A stretch of 56,358 nt of DNA, taken from contig JAIRKU010000009.1 of assembly GCA_031259945.1 (NCBI GenBank), positions 1-56,358 of the forward strand, given 5' to 3'. A program made the position numbers and the translations under genes. The notes below the pieces were generated by a model, which saw only the letters and a list, made by a program, of their open reading frames with translations, made no database searches and was not told where the DNA came from. Positions 30,565 to 42,210 of the stretch are shown here, in pieces (the first letter of the stretch is position 1; the number at the start of each line of letters is the position of its first letter). Source of the DNA: Mycoplasmataceae bacterium. Lineage in GTDB: Bacteria; Bacillota_I; Bacilli_A; Mycoplasmatales; Mycoplasmoidaceae.

Positions 30565-31011
30565 ATGAAAGTTATTCTTTTAAAGGATGTACCTAATATT
30601 GGTAAAACTCGAAATATTGTTGATGTTAAAGATGGTTATGCAAAGAACTATTTAATTAAGAATAAATTAGCAGTTTTACATACACCAAATGCACAAAATA
30701 TTTTAGAAAAAGAATTAGGCACTTTAGCCGAACAAGAAGCGACTAAAACCGAACAAGCAAGCAAAATAAAAATCAAAATTGATCAAATTACTTTAAATTT
30801 TTCTTTAAAAACTAATCAAGGTAAAACGTTTGGCGGTATTTCACATAAAATGATAATTGATAAATTATTCGATGATCATGGCATAAAAATTGATAAATTT
30901 ATGCTAGAAGTAGAAGATAACAAAGCTTTAGGGCTAGGACGACATACAATAAAAATAAAAATATATAAAAATGTTATCGCAAAATTAACTATAAATGTAA
31001 TGGAGGAATAA
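30565..31011 (+). CDS. rplI: 50S ribosomal protein L9
   Basis: A 148-residue L9: N-terminal domain MKVILLKDVPNIGKTRNIVDVKDGYAKNY... (shown here as its first segments), a long connecting helix and a C-terminal RNA-binding domain with GKTFGGISHKMI. Full normal length. Situated between rpsR and dnaB as in Bacillus. Confidence 0.95.
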   Translation: MKVILLKDVPNIGKTRNIVDVKDGYAKNYLIKNKLAVLHTPNAQNILEKELGTLAEQEATKTEQASKIKIKIDQITLNFSLKTNQGKTFGGISHKMIIDKLFDDHGIKIDKFMLEVEDNKALGLGRHTIKIKIYKNVIAKLTINVMEE

Positions 31012-31013
31012 TT

Positions 31014-32441
31014 GTGGCTAATGTAATCACTAATAATCAATTGATTGATCCAATTGAACGCGAATTAATAAGCGAAATTTTAAATGATTCTTCAATTGTT
31101 GAAGAAGCTATTTTAAAGTTAGAACCAGGTGATTTCGTTAATAAACAAATGGCCGCTATTTTTCACGCCGTAGTCCAATTACACCGCGAAGCTAAAACCA
31201 TTAGTGAACACACGGTGTTAAATTACATTAGTAATCATAAAGAAATGCATTTTGATGACTATGAATTAGTTATTAGAACTTTAGCCAATAAATTTGTTTC
31301 CATTACTGATTTTGAAGATCAAGTAGATCTTATTAAAAATGCTTCCATCAAAAGGCAATTAAATGAATTTGCTGGAGAAATTATTAATACTGATATGGAT
31401 ATTACCAAATTCAATGAATTGTTATTTGAATTTCAAAATAAAATGTCCACTATTACTAGTGCCAAACGTTCTAACAAGATTGCTTCAATCGCATCAATCG
31501 CTCAAGACTATTCTAAAGATCTTCAAAAAGTAATGTCGCACGATGAAGAAATTACTGGTACTCCTAGCGGTTTTTCTTTAATCGATGCTAAAACAAATGG
31601 ATTTCAACCAGGAGATTTAATTATCCTTGCAGCACGACCAGGAATTGGAAAAACAGCTTTAGCATTAAATTTCTTGGTCAATGCTGCTAAGGATTGCAAA
31701 GAACGTTCTGAGAAAACACCTAACAATGAAATTGTTTTGATGTTTTCAATGGAAATGAGCTCAAAAGAATTATGTAATCGAATTGTTTCAAGCGAAAGCA
31801 TGGTTGAACTTTCTCCTTCAAAACGTGGTTCATTAACTAATATTGACTACCAATCAGTTAATAATGCTATTGATACAATTTCTGAATTACCAATTTATAT
31901 TGATGATGATAGTGCTTTAACGATTATGGATATCCAAGCTAAAATTAAACAAATTGCTCTAACTCATAAAATTCGTTTAGTTATTGTCGACTATTTGGGT
32001 TTATTAAAAGGGCCAACTATCCGTGGTAATAACTATAATCGTCAGGCTGAAGTAGCAATGTTTTCCAGAACTTTAAAACAAGTAGCTCGCTTGAATAATA
32101 TTCCTATTTTAGTATTAGCCCAATTAAATCGTAATATGGAACAACGTAGTAAAAAATCTGAAAACGTTCGACCATTGTTATCTGATTTAAGAGATTCTGG
32201 AGCTATTGAACAAGATGCAGACATTGTTACCTTTATGTCAAAAATTGTTCCTGAGGAACTAGATGAAGAAGAAAATAATCAAAAAGAAAGTCCGACTATT
32301 CAAATTGAATATAACATAGCAAAAAACCGCAAAGGACCAACTGGTTCAATTAATTTAGATTTTATACGTACTATTAGTCGATTTGCGGAAAAACGTTATG
32401 TACCAAGTAAGGGGATCAATGAAGGCAAAACTTTTAATTAA
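31014..32441 (+). CDS. dnaB: Replicative DNA helicase
   Basis: A 475-residue hexameric helicase. The N-terminal helical domain (about 10-110) starts with DPIERELISEIL; the RecA-like domain shows Walker A ARPGIGKTALA (about 206-216), LMFSMEMSS (H1a), VIVDYLGLL (Walker B), the RTLKQVARL helix, VLAQLNR, and DLRDSGAIEQDAD. The start is GTG 31014 with GGAGG upstream, 2 nt after the rplI stop. The last 23 nt overlap the lipoprotein start. It unwinds the fork ahead of the polymerase. Confidence 0.96.
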   Translation: MANVITNNQLIDPIERELISEILNDSSIVEEAILKLEPGDFVNKQMAAIFHAVVQLHREAKTISEHTVLNYISNHKEMHFDDYELVIRTLANKFVSITDFEDQVDLIKNASIKRQLNEFAGEIINTDMDITKFNELLFEFQNKMSTITSAKRSNKIASIASIAQDYSKDLQKVMSHDEEITGTPSGFSLIDAKTNGFQPGDLIILAARPGIGKTALALNFLVNAAKDCKERSEKTPNNEIVLMFSMEMSSKELCNRIVSSESMVELSPSKRGSLTNIDYQSVNNAIDTISELPIYIDDDSALTIMDIQAKIKQIALTHKIRLVIVDYLGLLKGPTIRGNNYNRQAEVAMFSRTLKQVARLNNIPILVLAQLNRNMEQRSKKSENVRPLLSDLRDSGAIEQDADIVTFMSKIVPEELDEEENNQKESPTIQIEYNIAKNRKGPTGSINLDFIRTISRFAEKRYVPSKGINEGKTFN

Positions 32442-34458
32442 ATGTTTAATGGGCGGGAGCCTATCAATTGTTGTACTCGCTCCTACTTTGACAATGACTT
32501 CTTGTGCATCGATTTCACAATGAACATTACCTATTTCTATTGGTGGTGATGGCGATGCATCGCCATGATCGGAATTATGGAATGATGAGTCTACACGAGG
32601 ATTAGTTGATTCTGAGAAACATCAGTATTCAGAAAACAGCCAATATTCATCACCAAGTAATGCCTTTAGTAGCTATTTGCCTAATAAATATATCACTTAT
32701 AGTCAACGTTCTGGTACTACGGAAAATTATGCGTTTGCAACACCATATAATGACAAGAACTGAAATAAAAACGATGACCAATCTTATTATGATTCACAAT
32801 GAATTAGTAGTCAAAGCACAGATGTCTTAAAATATTCTGAATCTTTTGATATGACAGTTGGCACTGATAAAAAGAATGTATCTGTAGTAACTGCTATGAA
32901 TAATTTGAATACGTATTCTTCTTTATCTTTTAATTCAATTGCTTCCGCCATTAATACTTATAGTTCTGGTTTATTACATTTAATGACACAAAATGGTGTA
33001 ATGAATAATAAATACGGCAATGATGATTGATACAATGCTTTATTTGGGAAAATCGGTAGTGCTACAACCGGTGGATTAAACCATGGTGATAAAACAACAC
33101 CCGAAAATAAAACCTTTTATGAATTTTTATTTGATTTACTTGATAATCTAAGCCAAGGCAAAGTTGATGTTAAGTATGCTCAATCTGGCATTAATTTTAA
33201 ATTCGATAGTAAAATTTTTGGTCCAGGTCCATATGTTAGCACAGCAAATGAAAAAGATTTAGCTAAGTCGTTTGAAAGACTCGTCTCTGGTACTATTGCT
33301 CCTTTTACTGAAGACGACATTACTAGTAACATCGTTAAGGATGGCGCCATATCACCTGATTTTGTTTACAATTTACAGACATCCCGAGAAGTTTTTAAGC
33401 CATCCACAATGGCAGCTTATACTTCCTTTGCTATTCCTGCAACATCTACAATCGATAAAGATAACTTAAAAAATAATATTTTCTACCCATCAGCAATATC
33501 AAAACCAATTCCGTTTATTATCACGCCAGAAGGTTCTACATATTCTTACTACAACCCCTTAACAAATCATAGCTTTCAAACTAATGATTATTTGATTGAT
33601 AATATTTCTTCTGTGCAGAATCAAATTGCTAAAACTAATGCATGAAATAACTTTTCACAGCATGTCGACACTGAAAAGTCTTTTCCTGATAAGAAAAAAT
33701 GAGCAGAATCTTTATCATACAGTTTTGTAAACCAAGAAACAAGCGCTGAAAATGTTGAACCATTTTTCCCATCTACTGGGACTAATGACTTTTCCCAAAA
33801 TTTATTAAATAGATTAGGGGCGGATGCAACATATTTAGAACCATCAATTAGTTTTTTATTTGACGAGCAAAAACAAGAAAATTCTAATTTAGCGAACGGT
33901 TATATCAAACCGAACTCCTATATAGCATTTGCAAATTATAGCTTTGTTCCTTATCCAAGAACTGATGATAGCAGTAAAAACATCCAATATGATCTTATGC
34001 CAGTATTTAATGGTATGGCAACCGATAGTAGCACCGGTGCCCCAGCTGTATTCCCTATATCTTTATTGTTTGATTTAAGCGGGAATCCAACACAATTATC
34101 GGATCAAAATATTGACACAAGTTTGTTTCAAGCATCTTTAATGCCAGAGGCTGATGCTTTATATAACTACAAACCAAGCGATGGTTCTGCTCAACCTTAT
34201 CATAATGATGATTTCAAAAATTCAAGTAATAAAATGTGATATTTTGATTTATCTAAAATTTTTGCTAAACAGACAAAAATTTGTGATATTTTCAGCAAAA
34301 ATATTAACATTGACGAAAAACCAACAGACTATTTTAATAATAATAAAGCAATTTTTCAAGTGTTATGAAATTTATTTTCTAACTGAAACTATACCGAATC
34401 TGATGGTTGAGAACTTGTTCCAACCGAATCTAACATTGTCTTTATACCTCAAACCTAA
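32419..34458 (+). CDS. Large surface lipoprotein, unknown function
   Basis: A 679-residue lipoprotein: MKAKLLIK start, hydrophobic core, and Cys29 after T-M-T-S as the likely lipidation site. The mature chain is rich in Ser, Asn, Tyr and Thr, typical of exposed mollicute proteins; no domain is recognised. About ten TGA Trp codons hold the frame together. The gene lies inside a replication/repair operon: its start overlaps dnaB by 23 nt, AGGGG lies 4 nt upstream of the ATG, and its stop overlaps ung by 1 nt. Its expression should follow that of the operon. Confidence 0.85.
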
Positions 34459-35111
34459 TGCAAATTAATGTTATTACTGACTGGAAGCAAGTTATAGAAC
34501 AACAAAAGACCTTGCCATATTGAGTCAATTTAGAAACAATAGTAGATAAATCTTATTCAAATTCAATCGTTTACCCAAAACAAGAGAATATTTTTAAATG
34601 TTTTAACTACTTTAATATCAAAGATACAAAAGTAGTTATTTTAGGACAAGACCCTTACCCTACACCGGGGGATGCTAACGGATTAGCGTTTAGTGTGGAT
34701 CGAAATTACAATTTACCACATTCTTTACAAAATATTTTTTATGAATTACAGACTGATTTAAAAATTAATCGTTCTATGGGTAATTTGGAAGATTGAGCAA
34801 AACAAGGCGTACTACTATTAAATACAGCTTTGACTTTTAGCAAGTCTAACAGTAATTTCATGTCATTATGAAGACCGTTTACTGAAAATATTATTAAATA
34901 TATAGATCAAAATATTGATGGGGTGGTTTTCGTTTTATGAGGTAATTTTGCTAAACAGTTTGAATTTTTAATTAAAAATAATGCTCGTTATATCATCAAA
35001 AGTGGTCATCCTTCGTTTGCTAATATCCATAAACTATTCTTCAACACTAAACCATTTAGTAAAACAAATAGACTTTTAGAACAATTAAAAAGAAAACCTA
35101 TTAATTGATAG
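34458..35111 (+). CDS. ung: Uracil-DNA glycosylase (family 1)
   Basis: A 217-residue UDG. The catalytic motif is VVILGQDPYPTPGDANGLAF (about 58-77). The catalytic Asp is kept, but the usual GQDPYHGPGQAHGL is changed, with PYHGP replaced by PYPTP. The LLLNTALTF strand is present, and the C-terminal motif is SGHPSFANIHK instead of HPSPLSAH. It removes uracil from DNA, useful beside the dUTPase at 15664. The start overlaps the lipoprotein stop (TAATG). A 7-bp hairpin at the 3' end could be a weak terminator. Confidence 0.92.
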
Positions 35112-35135
35112 GTTAAACTCTCATATAATATTGCG

Positions 35136-36290
35136 ATGATGTCGACAAAATTAAATTCTTTGGATGCTATATTAGTATTTTTAGGTTTTTTAATTGCAGT
35201 TAGCGCTGCGATAGTAATTAAAAAGATTTTTTATTATTTCCGATATAAGCAACGTGTTTATATATTCCCTAGAATTAGTGTTAAGGGAATTGCGAATATC
35301 GCCATGGTAATTTCGATTGCAATTGCTACTTTATTATTATTGACAGTGGTTTCAGCTGGATTATTAGGTGTTCTATTTCGTGCGTATCCTGGTTTTAGAG
35401 TAACGATTGAAAGTGTTTTAATTAAAGTTGGTGGATTACTGTTTGGTCCAATCATTGGAATATTTATTGGTGCTGTCACAGATTTATTAAGCGTGGGATT
35501 AACAGCTGGAATGTTTCATTACGGATATTTTGTAGCTGCAATGGTATATGGGTTGCTAGCGGGAATTATTAAAACAATCATTAATATATCTAAAGGTAAA
35601 CAAGTAAGATTTGCTTTTATTTCAACGATATTGGTTTCCTTAGTCGGTATTGCTAGTTTTTTATATATTCTTTTACAACCGCAGCCTTATGAAATTCATT
35701 TTATTGCTACATTTTATATTAAACAATGAGAATTAGCTTTAATCATTGCTAGCATTTATGTTGCTGGCTTAGCAACTCTATGATCTTGTATGTTTGCTTA
35801 TTATCGTTCAACCATTTTATGCAACTTCGGCAAAGTTTTTTATTGGTTTAAATATAAATTAAAAATTTTACACTTCCGTAATTCTTTCAAAAAAAAGCAT
35901 AATTTACAAGAAACTGCTAATGCCCAATTAGACTGAAGTGCGCGTTTTGGGGTATCAGCCAATAAGGCATTGTTAAATCTAACAAATAAACGCGCTACTA
36001 TTGAAAAAGATAACCGTCATAATTGATTGTTTTATTTCGCCCCAGTTTTGATGATCATTTTATTAGGTGAAGGTATTGTTAATATTTTTATGTTACCCCA
36101 ATTCGATGAAATGTTTTCATTGTTAAAATATGATGCATGACTAGGTATTAGAACATTAATGTTAGTAATAACTATTCCATTAAATATTGCCATTGTCTAT
36201 CCAGTTTATCGAATTGTTTGCCCGGCAATGAAATATGATTATATGGTAGATACAGTAGAAAGCCGCTCTGTGCCGCTGATGGTGGATTAA
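35136..36290 (+). CDS. ECF transporter S component-like membrane protein
   Basis: A 384-residue membrane protein. Residues about 85-150 carry the S-component pattern: VGGLLFGPIIGIFIGAVTD, then GMFHYGYFVAAMVYGLLAGII, as in folate- or riboflavin-type substrate-binding subunits. The protein is about twice the usual length, with an extra N-terminal helix and a charged loop followed by further helices (about 290-360), as in some mycoplasma S components. Substrate unknown. TATAAT at 35124-35129 lies 6 nt before the ATG, so a leaderless mRNA is likely; the next codon is also ATG. Its stop overlaps gatC by 1 nt. Confidence 0.75.
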
Positions 36291-36568
36291 TGAAAATAGA
36301 TATAAAAGAACTCAAAGCATTAGGATTGTCCTTACATTTTGAAATGGATAATCAACAATTAGAAAAGCTCCATAAGGAATCAGAAGACTTATTGACTGCT
36401 TTAGATAGTTTGAGTAATTTAGATGTTGGAGCGTTTGCTCCGATGCATTATCCATTTAAAAATTCTTCCAATTCATTAAGAGAAGATGTTGCGTCGCAAA
36501 ATAATGATCCAAAAAAATTTTTAAAAAATGCCAAAGATGTTAATGGCAAATATGTTGTAGTGAAATAA
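36290..36568 (+). CDS. gatC: Glutamyl/aspartyl-tRNA amidotransferase subunit C
   Basis: A 92-residue GatC with the LHKESEDLLTALDSLSNLD helix and the PFKNSSNSLREDV belt that wraps GatA. Its start overlaps the ECF gene stop, and its stop overlaps the gatA start by 1 nt. Small structural subunit of the GatCAB complex. Confidence 0.9.
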   Translation: MKIDIKELKALGLSLHFEMDNQQLEKLHKESEDLLTALDSLSNLDVGAFAPMHYPFKNSSNSLREDVASQNNDPKKFLKNAKDVNGKYVVVK

Positions 36569-38001
36569 TGGAACCTCGCATCTTACAATTACATAATAAA
36601 ATTTTTAAAGACAATCAAAGCATTGTAAGTATTGTTAATGAAGCCATTTTAAAATGCAAAGAAATCGATGACACTAATTCAATTATCACTGATACATATG
36701 AAAGTGCTATTGAACAAGCTAATCAATTAGAATTGAAAAAAAACATTAATTCTAATAATTTGCTATATGGTGTTCCGTACTCTTTAAAAGATCTTGTATG
36801 TACCGAAAATATTAAAACAACGGGCGGTTCTGCTTTCTTAAAAGATTTTACCCCCCCATATAACGCTACTATCTACAACCAATTTAATCAAGTTGGCGCA
36901 ATTTTAATATGCAAAAGTAATGTAGATGAGTTTGGCATGGGCGGGTTGGGTATTGATTCAGCTTTTGGTATAGTAAAAAATATTCACGATAAAACTAGAA
37001 TTACTGGTGGTTCTTCGTCTGGTTCGGTTAATTTAGTTGCGGCTGGTATATTACCTTTTACAATAGGCACAGATACAGGCGATTCTTCTAGATGGCCAGC
37101 ATCTCTTGTAGGAGTAGTAGGATATAAACCAACCTATGGTTTAATTTCAAGATATGGAGTTATGCCATATGCTCCTTCTCTTGATCATGTGGGTATTATT
37201 GCTTCAACGGTGAGCGACATAGTAATCGTTGCAGACTGTATTCTAAAATATGACGAAAAGGATTTTACTAGTCAAATTCTGCCCCATAAGGATTTGTATA
37301 AGAATTTAAAAATTATTAATAAATTAAATATTGGCATCATTGATGGAATTGAGAAACATTTAGAACCAGATATTGCCGACAGATATTCAAAATGTATCAC
37401 AATGTTGCAACAATCTGGTCATGTTATTAAACATATCGACTTTAGTGATAAATTAATGAATTCAATTAAAACAGTTTATTCTGCAATTAGTTATGGTGAA
37501 GCTAACAGTTGTTGGGCAAATTTAACAGGCATTCCATTTGGGGCTAAATTTAACGGCGATAGTTTCGATGACATCATCACTATTACTAGAAGTAAAACAT
37601 TAGGGCGACAAGTGAAACGTCGATTTACAATAGGTGCTTATATAACCAAAAAAGAAAACTACGAAAAGTTTTTTATTTATGCTCAAAAAATTCGTCATAT
37701 GTTAGTTAATAAATGAAATAAAATTTTGGATGAAGTTGATACCATTTTATGTCCTAGTGCGTCTTCGATAGCTCCTAAAATTGAAACTGTTTTGAATGGT
37801 GGTTTTAGTTCTACTTATGCCGATAACTTGCTATGCCTAGCTAATTTTGCAGGCACTCCATCAATTACGATTCCTTTTCCAAATATAGGCAAAATGCCTT
37901 GAGGTATAAATTTGAATTGTAAGGCTTTTGAGGATAAGAAATTACTAGATATTTCTTTTTCATTAGAAAATATTTTTGAAAAAAAAGGTAATAATGAATA
38001 A
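36568..38001 (+). CDS. gatA: Glutamyl/aspartyl-tRNA amidotransferase subunit A
   Basis: A 477-residue amidase-signature protein. The triad is visible: Lys in PYSLKDLVCTEN (about 74-81), cis-Ser in TGGSSSGS (about 148-155), and the nucleophilic Ser in GTDTGDSSRWPAS (about 168-180). The last reads DTGDSSR where DTGGSIR is usual, so the oxyanion loop is altered, but the Ser is retained. It liberates ammonia from glutamine for Gln-tRNA formation. TGA Trp codons occur near the C-terminus. Overlaps gatB by 8 nt. Confidence 0.94.
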
Positions 38002-39403
38002 TTTTAAAATATTAATTGGTATAGAAGTTCATACCGAACTGAACACTAATTCTAAAATGTTTTCAAGCTCACTAGTTTCATCTTGCGGAGAGCCAAACAC
38101 CAACATAAATGAAATAGATATAGGGTTACCAGGAACATTACCTTCTCCAAATAAAGGCGCAGTTATCAAAGGCATTCAATTAGCTACTGCTCTCAATATG
38201 GAAATTAATAATAATTTACGTTTTGATCGAAAAAATTATTTTTATCAGGATTTACCAAAAGGTTTTCAAATCACACAACAATATCACCCAATAGGGAAAA
38301 ATGGGCAAATTGAAATTTCTAATAAAGTTATTAGAATTGAACGAATACATTTAGAGGAAGATACAGCTAAACAACAAATAATTGATGGTAAATTATGTTT
38401 AGATTACAACCGTTGCGGTGTTCCGCTAATCGAAATAGTGTCACGTCCCGACATTACTAGTCCTGATGAAGCTGTTGAATATTTGAGAGAATTAAAAAGG
38501 GTTTTAATTTTCCTAAATATTTCAGATGGTAAAATGGAAGATGGTTCATTTCGTGCTGACGTAAATATTTCAGTGGCACCATTCGGTTCATTAAAGATGG
38601 GCACAAAAGTGGAAATTAAAAATCTTAATTCATTTGCTAATATAGCTAGTGCAATTGATTATGAATACAAACGGCAAATAAGAAGTTTAATTAAAGGTGA
38701 ATATATTGATCAAGAAACACGACGATGAGATGAAACGAAGAGCCAAACAGTATTCATGCGCTTAAAATCGGATGCTATTGATTATCGCTATTTTAGAGAA
38801 CCAAATATTGTAGAACTAAATATTGATAATTTAATTAAAGAAGCACAAGCTTCTATTTTAACTTTACCAAAGACCATTGGAACAGAATTAACGAAGCATA
38901 ATGTTTCACCTAACATTATTGAACAAATTTTAGATAATTATGATGCTTATAAAATTTTTGAAAAAATTAATTCTGTTATTAAAAACCATGCGCTAGTAGC
39001 GACTTGAGTTATTGTAGAATTAGGCGGTTTATTTAAGACTGATTGACGAACATATAGCCATATCGATAATAACGTTATAGAAAAAATTATTGAACTTTTA
39101 CGATTATTAAAAAATGGTGAGATTAATAGTAAACAAGCAAAAATTATTTTAGAAAAAATATACGCAACTAACGATACAGTTGCAAACATTATCAATCGTT
39201 TTGGTTTTATCCAAATTAAAGACCCATTAGTAATTGAAACTTATTTTAAAAAATATATTTCAGAAAATAAAGAAATGTTAAACCAATATATTCAAAGGCC
39301 AGAACGAGTTGAAAAATTTTTTATAGGGTTGCTAATGCGTGATACAAAAGGCCAAGCTAATCCGAATGTAGCAATAGATATTCTCAAGAAGCTATTAGTT
39401 TAA
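37994..39403 (+). CDS. gatB: Glutamyl/aspartyl-tRNA amidotransferase subunit B
   Basis: A 469-residue GatB: IGIEVHTELNTNSKMFS near the start, the cradle domain with LPGTLPSPNKGAV, DLPKGFQITQQYHP, the SFRADVNISV element, and a C-terminal YqeY-like tail domain. It activates misacylated Glu-tRNA(Gln) and accepts ammonia from GatA. With gatC and gatA it gives the indirect Gln-tRNA route, implying no GlnRS. Four TGA Trp codons, including one at 38726. Confidence 0.95.
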
Positions 39404-39424
39404 TAAACATTTATAATTCTAAAA

Positions 39425-40171
39425 ATGATTTGAGAAATTGTTTTAATATCTTTATCGTTTGCCGTTATTGGGTATCTTTTTGGCAGTATTATTTTTGGTG
39501 CCATTATTTCTAAAATAGCAAAAAAAGATGTTCGTAAGACTGGTTCTAGAAACATTGGTGGAACTAATGTTTCTAGGGTTATGGGTAAACCAATGGGCTT
39601 ATTAGTTTCATTTTTAGATGCCATCAAAGGTTATTTAGCCATTATTGTTTGTTGAATTATCTTCCGCTACACAATTTATAACTGACAAAGCGCAGATGCT
39701 TTTCATTTATATCCTATTGTTTTTATTAGCGGTATTTTTGCAGTTATGGGTCATTGTTGACCTGTGCAATATCTTCGGATGTTGTTTAAAACAAAATTCA
39801 ATTTTGATAAATCAAGAATTAAAAGTGGTGGTAAGGGTGTATCAACAGCCGGTGGTGTCGTTTTTGCTATATCTCCGTGATTAGGATTAATTGCTTTTGG
39901 ATTGTTTGTGTTAATTCTACTAATTACACGTTACGTTTCACTTGGGTCAATAATTTGTGTATTTCTTGTATCATTTATGATATTTATTCCACATATTGAT
40001 TATATTTATTTATTTAATAATAGTCTGCTTTATCCAGAAAAATATTGACCAGACGTTGTATCAAAATTAATAATGATGATTATTATGTTGTGTAATTCAT
40101 TGATTGTTACTATTAGACATAGAAAAAATATAGGATGTTTAATAATGCATAAGGAAAGGAAATTTTTTTAA
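39425..40171 (+). CDS. plsY: Acyl-phosphate glycerol-3-phosphate acyltransferase PlsY
   Basis: A 248-residue membrane enzyme. Motif 1 is GSRNIGGTNVSRVMG (about 39-53; canonical GSGNxGATN), the central SGGKGVSTAGG at about 137-147 is motif 2, and RHRKNIGCLI near the end is motif 3. About five to six transmembrane helices. It transfers acyl from acyl-phosphate made by PlsX to glycerol-3-phosphate, the first step of phospholipid synthesis. Six TGA Trp codons hide it under the standard code. Stop overlaps the next gene start (TAATG). Confidence 0.93.
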
Positions 40172-41232
40172 TGATAAAATTTAAATTTGATCCTAAACTT
40201 AAACAAGGTTATTATTCAGCAAATTACTTTAACAAAGTAACTAAACTCGTTAAAAAATATAAACCTAATGAGATTGTATGCATGCAATTTGTACACTTTG
40301 GCAATGAACCAGTAATGGTGTGCGGTATTACAGAAACGATTCAACTGTTAAAATTTTGTTTAACAAAAAAAGAACTTGACCAGATTGAAGTATATGGATT
40401 GAAAGATGGCGATATCACTCCAAGCAAAAGTCCGGTGATTTTGATATTTGGTCATTATCAAATTTTTGCTAAATACGAAAATGTAATCGATGGTATTCTT
40501 GCTAGGCGTTCGTCTGTGTGCAATAATTGTTATCAAATATTAAAGATGATTGATACTAATCAATTAATTTTTATGGCAGATAGAACGGATGATTATTCAC
40601 TTCAGCCATACGATGGATATAGCGCTTATGTTGCAGGCGTACGTCATTTTGTTACTGAAGCATCGGTTAAATATATTAAAAATGACTCAAGAGTAACGGT
40701 TGGTGGCACTATGCCTCATTCATTGATTCAGGAATTTGACGGTGATTTAAACCAAACAATGGTTGTTTATTCAAAAGAATATGGATCAGCAAAAGCAGTA
40801 GCGCTAATTGATTATCACAATGATATAGGCTCAGAAATTAAAAAACTTGCTAAAAAATTACATCGTCTCTATGCTGTACGAATTGATACTTCAAGCAATA
40901 TGTTAGATGTCGGTTTGAAAAAATATGGCAAAAATAAATCGATGTATGGTGTAAACCCAACACTTATCAAATATGCAAGAAGAATTTTAGATAAAGTTGG
41001 TTTCAAAGATACTAAGATTATTACTTCAAGTGGCATCAATTATGAAAAAATTCAAGAATTTCAAAAGGAACATGTTCCAGTAGATTTTTATGGCATTGGT
41101 AGTAGCTTGATAACTAGAAATGTTCACTTCACAGCTGACCTCGTACTCAAAAATAATCACCACCAAGCTAAAGTCGGTAGAAAGCTATTCATAGATATGA
41201 ATAGAATAAAAACATTAAAAAAATACATTTAA
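40171..41232 (+). CDS. Nicotinate phosphoribosyltransferase (mollicute type)
   Basis: A 353-residue type II phosphoribosyltransferase. Seen: the catalytic-histidine-like IFGHYQIFAKYENVIDGILARRSSV region (around 90-115), FVHFGNEPVMVCG, TVGGTMPHSLIQEFDG (about 169-184), and the phosphate-binding SSGINYEKI and GIGSSL loops near the C-terminus. It makes nicotinate mononucleotide for NAD salvage. No TGA codon is used. It overlaps plsY by 1 nt, has AAGGAAAGG upstream, and is followed by a membrane-protein gene. Confidence 0.87.
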   Translation: MIKFKFDPKLKQGYYSANYFNKVTKLVKKYKPNEIVCMQFVHFGNEPVMVCGITETIQLLKFCLTKKELDQIEVYGLKDGDITPSKSPVILIFGHYQIFAKYENVIDGILARRSSVCNNCYQILKMIDTNQLIFMADRTDDYSLQPYDGYSAYVAGVRHFVTEASVKYIKNDSRVTVGGTMPHSLIQEFDGDLNQTMVVYSKEYGSAKAVALIDYHNDIGSEIKKLAKKLHRLYAVRIDTSSNMLDVGLKKYGKNKSMYGVNPTLIKYARRILDKVGFKDTKIITSSGINYEKIQEFQKEHVPVDFYGIGSSLITRNVHFTADLVLKNNHHQAKVGRKLFIDMNRIKTLKKYI

Positions 41233-41256
41233 TTATTGTATACATAAGGCATCAAT

Positions 41257-42210
41257 ATGAGCGAATTGAAAACAGAAACAATAGTAGTAAACGGTAAACC
41301 AAAAGTACAATTTTCTAATGTGCAAAATTCTCTTAGGTTAACCAAACACCAAACTACATTAGTTGCTCTTGAACCGCAAATTCAACAACCAACAATTAAA
41401 CAACAATGAGAACAAATTAAAGAAGGTGCTAGAGATACTCGTAAAGTTAAACAAATTAATCCGTACGCTACATATTTCCCTGAATTTTATAAAAAGGAAC
41501 TACATAACGCTTTTGTATCGTTCATAGTATGATGCATCACTTGACTTCTATGCCTTAGCGCTAGCGCTGTCGCAATTTACTTCATAGTTAAAGATTCATC
41601 GTGCAGCAATTATGTTTCATTTTTATTAGTTCCATTTATTATTCTTACAACAGCGTTATGAATAGTCAATCTTAATAAATTTTTTTGTTTCCGCAGCGAA
41701 TCAAAGACAATAAATTTTAAAGACGAAAAAACGCTTTCAATAAACATTACAAAGGTTTACAAACGTGTTAAGACTGGGCATGTGAATATAAACTGAATGT
41801 CTTTAACGTCTTATGCCATTAGCTTGTTAGCTATTTTAATTAATTTCATTGTTGCTTTCGCTTCAACCCATGTAACTTTTGGAACTTGAGACATAAATAA
41901 TGTAAACCCTAATTTACGAGACGAATATATTATTTACGAAATTATTTTTTGAGCTTCTGTTTCAGCTATTCTAATAACTTTAATTTTACAAACCACATTT
42001 TTGTTAACTAACTATATTCGTGCTTCTAGGATTGAAAATTTTTATAATTTTCAAATTGTTCCCCAAGAAGAATTAGATATTATTAAAAAACAAAAAAATC
42101 GTCGAGACCTAATAATATTTTTGTGCGGAATTGCTTTTGTCGGTATTATTGGTTTCTTTATATACAGACTAGTTAAACGCAATAAAGCAACCAGAGTTGT
42201 AGTAAGCTAA
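41257..42210 (+). CDS. Membrane protein with five predicted helices, unknown function
   Basis: A 317-residue protein: a cytoplasmic N-terminus of about 85 residues (Gln/Thr-rich), then hydrophobic segments near 93-120, 126-150, 188-208, 228-250 and 285-308, ending with a basic tail. Eight TGA Trp codons. ATAAGG lies 7 nt upstream of the ATG. It resembles the loosely defined conserved mollicute membrane families, but no function can be read. The stop overlaps that of convergent permease 2 by 4 nt (CTAA). Confidence 0.75.

Noticed and set aside
33272-34468. Hydrophobic frames within the large lipoprotein gene
   Set aside because: They are shifted-frame shadows; the lipoprotein frame is continuous from 32419 to 34458 with TGA as Trp.
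36850-36860. C7 run in gatA as a phase switch
   Set aside because: The frame is intact through it, it encodes conserved-length Thr-Pro-Pro, and switching off an essential aminoacylation enzyme is implausible.
39645-39884. Frame inside plsY
   Set aside because: It is an off-frame shadow; the PlsY frame with TGA as Trp has all three family motifs.
41257-42210. Transporter assignment for the five-helix protein
   Set aside because: Topology alone does not support a function; no transport motif is present.
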